Shown here piece after piece: positions 61,045 to 64,000 of a stretch of DNA of 64,000 bases. This DNA comes from Hymenobacter canadensis (lineage in GTDB: Bacteria > Bacteroidota > Bacteroidia > Cytophagales > Hymenobacteraceae): contig NZ_CP114767.1 in NCBI RefSeq assembly GCF_027359925.1, forward strand, positions 3,763,501-3,827,500, given 5' to 3'. Positions within the stretch are counted from its first letter, which is position 1. Every line of letters begins with the position of its first letter. The position numbers and the translations under genes are program-made. The notes beneath the pieces were generated by a model. It had not been told where the DNA came from. It searched no databases and saw nothing but the letters and a program-made list of their open reading frames with translations.

Positions 61045-62157
61045 ATGGCAACTCCCGTTCAACAAGATCCGGCCGTAGCTACTCCCCGCCCCGCTGCTCC
61101 CGCTTATGAGCCCGCCGTGGACGAACAGCCGACCGGCCGCTCCAAGCGTCCCATCATCCTCATTATTGTGGCCCTGGTGCTGCTGGTTGGCGGCTATTTT
61201 GGCTGGCAGCAATATCAGTTCGGCCTCAGCCACGAAGAAACCGACGACGCGCAGGTGGAAGGTGACGTGTACCCGATTCTGCCGCGCATCGGTGGTCCGG
61301 TGGTAGAGGTGAAGGTGCAGGACAACCAGGCCGTGAAAAAAGGCGACGTGCTCGTGACCCTCGACCCCGCCGACTACCAGCAGCGCGTGAATGCCGCCGA
61401 GGCCGCCCTGGCCGCCGCCCGCGCCAACGTAGTGGCCGCGCAGGCTGGCGTAGGCACGGCCCAGGCCAACGTAGGTAGCGCCCAGTCGGCCATCGGCGTC
61501 AGCGACGCCAGCCGCTCTCGCCTCGAAAAAGACCTGAAGCGGAGTGCCTTCCTGCGCAAAGAAGACATCATCCCGCAGAGTGAGTACGACGCCGTGCAGG
61601 CCAACCTGAAATCGACCAGCGCCCAGCGTTCCACGGCCCAGCAGCAGGTGCGCGTAGCCCAGCAGCAGGTAGCGGCCGCCCGCCAGCAGATTGCCGTGGC
61701 CGAAGCCGTGGTGAAGCAGCGCCAGGCCGACCTTGATAATGCCAAGCTGCAGTTGAGCTACACCACCATCACGGCCCCCGGCAACGGGGTGGTCAGCAAA
61801 AAGGGCGTGCAGCCCGGCCAAGTAGTAAGCCCCGGCCAGCAGATGATGGGCCTGGTATCCTCCGAGCAGACCTGGATCATCGCCAACTTCAAGGAAACCC
61901 AGCTGGGAGATATGAAAGTAGGCCAGCCCGTGAACGTGGAAGTAGACGCCTACCCCAATCAGGAGTTTCAGGGCCACATCGAGTCGCTGTCGGCCGCTAC
62001 CGGCGCCCGCTTCGCCCTGCTGCCCCCCGATAACGCCTCCGGCAACTTCGTGAAAGTAACCCAGCGCGTGCCCGTCAAAATCGTGCTCGACAAACCAGAC
62101 CCCGAACACCCCCTCCGCGCCGGCATGAGCGTGGTAGCCACGGTGAAGGTAAAATAG
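61045..62157 (+). CDS. emrA: EmrA/HlyD-family membrane fusion protein
   Basis: This 370-residue periplasmic adaptor has one N-terminal membrane helix (PIILIIVALVLLVGGYFGW, about 36-54), biotinyl-lipoyl-like halves (EGDVYPILPRIGGPVVEVKV and TITAPGNGVVSKKGVQPGQV), and a long Ala/Gln-rich coiled coil (about 110-230). EmrA links the inner membrane pump EmrB to a TolC channel; both are encoded next to it. The ATG at 61045 is the only sensible start. Confidence 0.93.
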   Translation: MATPVQQDPAVATPRPAAPAYEPAVDEQPTGRSKRPIILIIVALVLLVGGYFGWQQYQFGLSHEETDDAQVEGDVYPILPRIGGPVVEVKVQDNQAVKKGDVLVTLDPADYQQRVNAAEAALAAARANVVAAQAGVGTAQANVGSAQSAIGVSDASRSRLEKDLKRSAFLRKEDIIPQSEYDAVQANLKSTSAQRSTAQQQVRVAQQQVAAARQQIAVAEAVVKQRQADLDNAKLQLSYTTITAPGNGVVSKKGVQPGQVVSPGQQMMGLVSSEQTWIIANFKETQLGDMKVGQPVNVEVDAYPNQEFQGHIESLSAATGARFALLPPDNASGNFVKVTQRVPVKIVLDKPDPEHPLRAGMSVVATVKVK

Positions 62158-62227
62158 TGCCTGACGTTTGGGTGGTATAAAATCAGCCCGACCGAAGCAC
62201 TAAGCACCAACAACTAAGCACTATTAG
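62154..62227. repeat. Inverted word-repeat element (AAGCACT word)
   Basis: The right arm 62194-62227 has 7-base units AAGCACT, AAGCACC, AACAACT, AAGCACT. The left arm starts within the emrA stop codon (ATAGTGCCTGACGTTTGGG) and matches the complement of the right arm with several differences. The element ends at the emrB start codon. Confidence 0.55.
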
Positions 62228-63799
62228 ATGGAAACCGGATTAACGAAATGGATCATCGTGGCGACGGTGGTGCTGTGTACGCTGCTGGAGCTTATCGATA
62301 CCAGCATCGTGAACGTGGCCCTGACGCAGATGATGGGCAACCTCTCGGCCACCCAGCAGGAAGTGAGCTGGGTGGTGGCCTCCTACGGCATTGCCAACGT
62401 CATCGTCATCCCGATGACGGGCTTTCTGGCTGAGCAGTTCGGCCGCCGCAACTACTACCTCTTCTCCGTGATTCTGTTCACGCTGGCCTCTATGGCTTGC
62501 GGGCAGAGCACCAACATCTGGGAGCTGGTGGCGTTCCGCTTCATCCAGGGCATTGGCGGCGGTGCCCTCATGGCCACCTCGCAGGCTATTCTCATTGATA
62601 CGTTTCCGCCCAAGCAGCTGGCCCTCGGGCAGGCGCTGTTCGGCATGGGCGTCATCATTGGTCCCACCATCGGCCCCACGCTCGGTGGCTACATCGTCGA
62701 TAACTACTCCTGGCCCTGGATTTTCTACGTCAACGTGCCCGTGGGTATTGTGGCCGCCTTCTGCACCGTGCTCTTCATTCGTGACCCGGAGCGCATCAAA
62801 AATGCCATTCCCCGGCCCCTGCGCGACATCGACTGGGCCGGCATCTTCCTGCTTATCCTGGGTGTAGGCTCCTTGCAGCTGGTGTTGGAGCAGGGCGAAC
62901 GGGAAGAGTGGTTTGAAAGCGCCTACATTCTGGCCTTCACGGCCGCCTCTATTATAGGAGTGGTCGGCTTCATCTGGCGCGAGCTAACCGCCGAACAGCC
63001 TATCGTGGATCTGCGCGTGCTCACCAAAAGCCGTAATCTGGCTGTAGGCGCGTTCCTGTCGTTCATTCTCGGGTTCGGCCTGTTCGCCTCCGTCTTCGTG
63101 TTCCCGATCTTCTGCCAGCGCATCCTCGGGTTCACCGCCGCCCAAACCGGCCTTCTGCTGTTGCCCGGCGCCCTGCTGTCGGGCTTCATGATGCCCATTG
63201 TAGGCAAGATGATCCAGAAAGGAGTGCCCCAGAAGTTTATGCTGCCCATCGGCTTTGGCGTCTTCTTCATCTTCTCCTATTGGATGAGCCGGCGCATTAC
63301 GCCCTTGGCCGGCGAGAGTGACTTCTTCTGGCCCCTGATGCTGCGCGGCTTCGGTCTGGCCTTGCTGTTCCTGCCCATCACTACCATGTCGCTATCGGGC
63401 ATCAGCGGCAAAGATGCCGGCCAGGCCGCCGGCCTCACCGGCATGATCCGGCAGTTGGGCGGCTCGTTTGGCGTCGCTTTGGTCGGTACTTATATAGAGC
63501 GCACCTCCTTCCACAACCGCGTAGCCCTGCTGCCCAACATCTCCCTCTACGACCCCGAAACCCAGCAGCGGGTACAAGGCCTCACCGCCAGCTTCGTGGC
63601 CAAAGGCGCCTCCCTGATGCAGGCCCAGCAGCAGGCCTACGCCGCCCTGGAAGGCATGCTGATGAAACAGACCGCCATCATCACCTACGGCCAGACCTTC
63701 CTGCTGATCGGGCTGTTCTTCCTGGCCTGCCTGCCGCTGGTGCTCATCGTCAAGCGCGCCCGCCCCGGCGAAAAGGTCGACTTGAACGCAGCCCACTGA
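62228..63799 (+). CDS. emrB: EmrB-type drug transporter, MFS DHA2 family
   Basis: This 523-residue inner membrane transporter has 14 hydrophobic segments, as in the DHA2 (14-helix) drug:H+ antiporters. Family motifs are LLELIDTSIVNVALTQMMGN (motif D1), GFLAEQFGRRN (motif A), and GALFGMGVIIGPTIGPTLGG-like motif C (ALFGMGVIIGPTIGPTLGG). With EmrA and TolC it forms a tripartite pump. It is the last gene of the operon. Substrates are not known from sequence. Nothing further is seen in the last 200 bases. Confidence 0.95.
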   Translation: METGLTKWIIVATVVLCTLLELIDTSIVNVALTQMMGNLSATQQEVSWVVASYGIANVIVIPMTGFLAEQFGRRNYYLFSVILFTLASMACGQSTNIWELVAFRFIQGIGGGALMATSQAILIDTFPPKQLALGQALFGMGVIIGPTIGPTLGGYIVDNYSWPWIFYVNVPVGIVAAFCTVLFIRDPERIKNAIPRPLRDIDWAGIFLLILGVGSLQLVLEQGEREEWFESAYILAFTAASIIGVVGFIWRELTAEQPIVDLRVLTKSRNLAVGAFLSFILGFGLFASVFVFPIFCQRILGFTAAQTGLLLLPGALLSGFMMPIVGKMIQKGVPQKFMLPIGFGVFFIFSYWMSRRITPLAGESDFFWPLMLRGFGLALLFLPITTMSLSGISGKDAGQAAGLTGMIRQLGGSFGVALVGTYIERTSFHNRVALLPNISLYDPETQQRVQGLTASFVAKGASLMQAQQQAYAALEGMLMKQTAIITYGQTFLLIGLFFLACLPLVLIVKRARPGEKVDLNAAH

Positions 63800-64000
63800 G
63801 CCCACGACATACCATTAGTATAGAGTAGCGTGTTTGGGCCGGCGGTATCGCCTGACTCTATCCGCCCAGTCACAGACCTGCTCAGCACAGTTTGCGGCAA
63901 TGTGCGGTAATGTTTGCTAACAGGTAAGAGTCGTTACTGAGGCTGTGCCAGACAGCCGGTCAAGTTTTTAAGTACGAAGCCTCATAGCCATTCCTAAGCC

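Overview
The window reads as chromosomal DNA of a Hymenobacter-like member of the Bacteroidota (Cytophagales). The basis is high GC, a SusC/SusD pair, a type IX secretion C-terminal sorting domain, paired DUF1800/DUF1501 Tat proteins, a MoxR/DUF58/BatA cluster, a lycopene cyclase typical of pigmented species, and promoters of the Bacteroidota TTG-N20-TAnnTTTG kind. Genus level is inference from overall gene content; no rRNA or tRNA gene was seen.

Layout. 0-16 kb: mostly housekeeping and envelope genes (lipoprotein, IspD, QueA, MacB-type permease, LOG-family hydrolase, lycopene cyclase, siderophore-type ABC ATPase, DUF2795, DUF349, EttA, CPA1 Na+/H+ antiporter, M61 peptidase). 16-23 kb: a small membrane protein, the DUF1800-DUF1501 export pair, and an ECF sigma factor followed by a protein that joins an anti-sigma-like cytoplasmic region, one membrane helix and a trypsin-like protease; a Thr-rich lipoprotein is divergent from them. 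23.8-33.3 kb: the MoxR AAA ATPase, DUF58, BatA, DUF4175-like, amidotransferase-like operon with a nearby DUF4159 gene. 33.4-35.6 kb: small beta-barrel proteins. 35.7-44.4 kb: five tandem TldD/TldE-type metalloprotease genes (three TldD with Tat signals, two TldE without). 44.6-49.4 kb: SusD/SusC. 49.8-52.2 kb: a McrBC modification-dependent restriction pair. 52.3-56.7 kb: a 40-residue Lys-rich ORF, a thioredoxin-fold protein and an M1 aminopeptidase. 56.7-63.8 kb: a sigma-54 activator divergent from a TolC-Usp-EmrA-EmrB efflux operon.

The most unusual content is between genes. (1) At least eight REPIN-like elements each consist of two inverted hairpin arms. Their stems covary (ATGCT/AGCAT against ATTCC/GGAAT) while the stem-loop architecture stays constant. 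They sit in every gap of the TldD/TldE cluster, and two of them tightly bracket a lone GIY-YIG nuclease gene at 40877-41179, which looks like an insertion unit. (2) A second, independent class consists of short intergenic spaces filled by inverted arms made of degenerate 7-10 bp words, with a different word at each locus. These arms run right up to, or into, the flanking stop and start codons (seven loci). (3) A third palindrome type built on GTAGAGACGC lies at 7009-7104.

Functional links inferred from position: the sigma-54 activator probably controls the divergent efflux operon; the sigma factor and protease-anti-sigma fusion form one signalling unit; MoxR, DUF58, BatA, DUF4175-like and amidotransferase-like genes act together, with ATGA overlaps between the last three.
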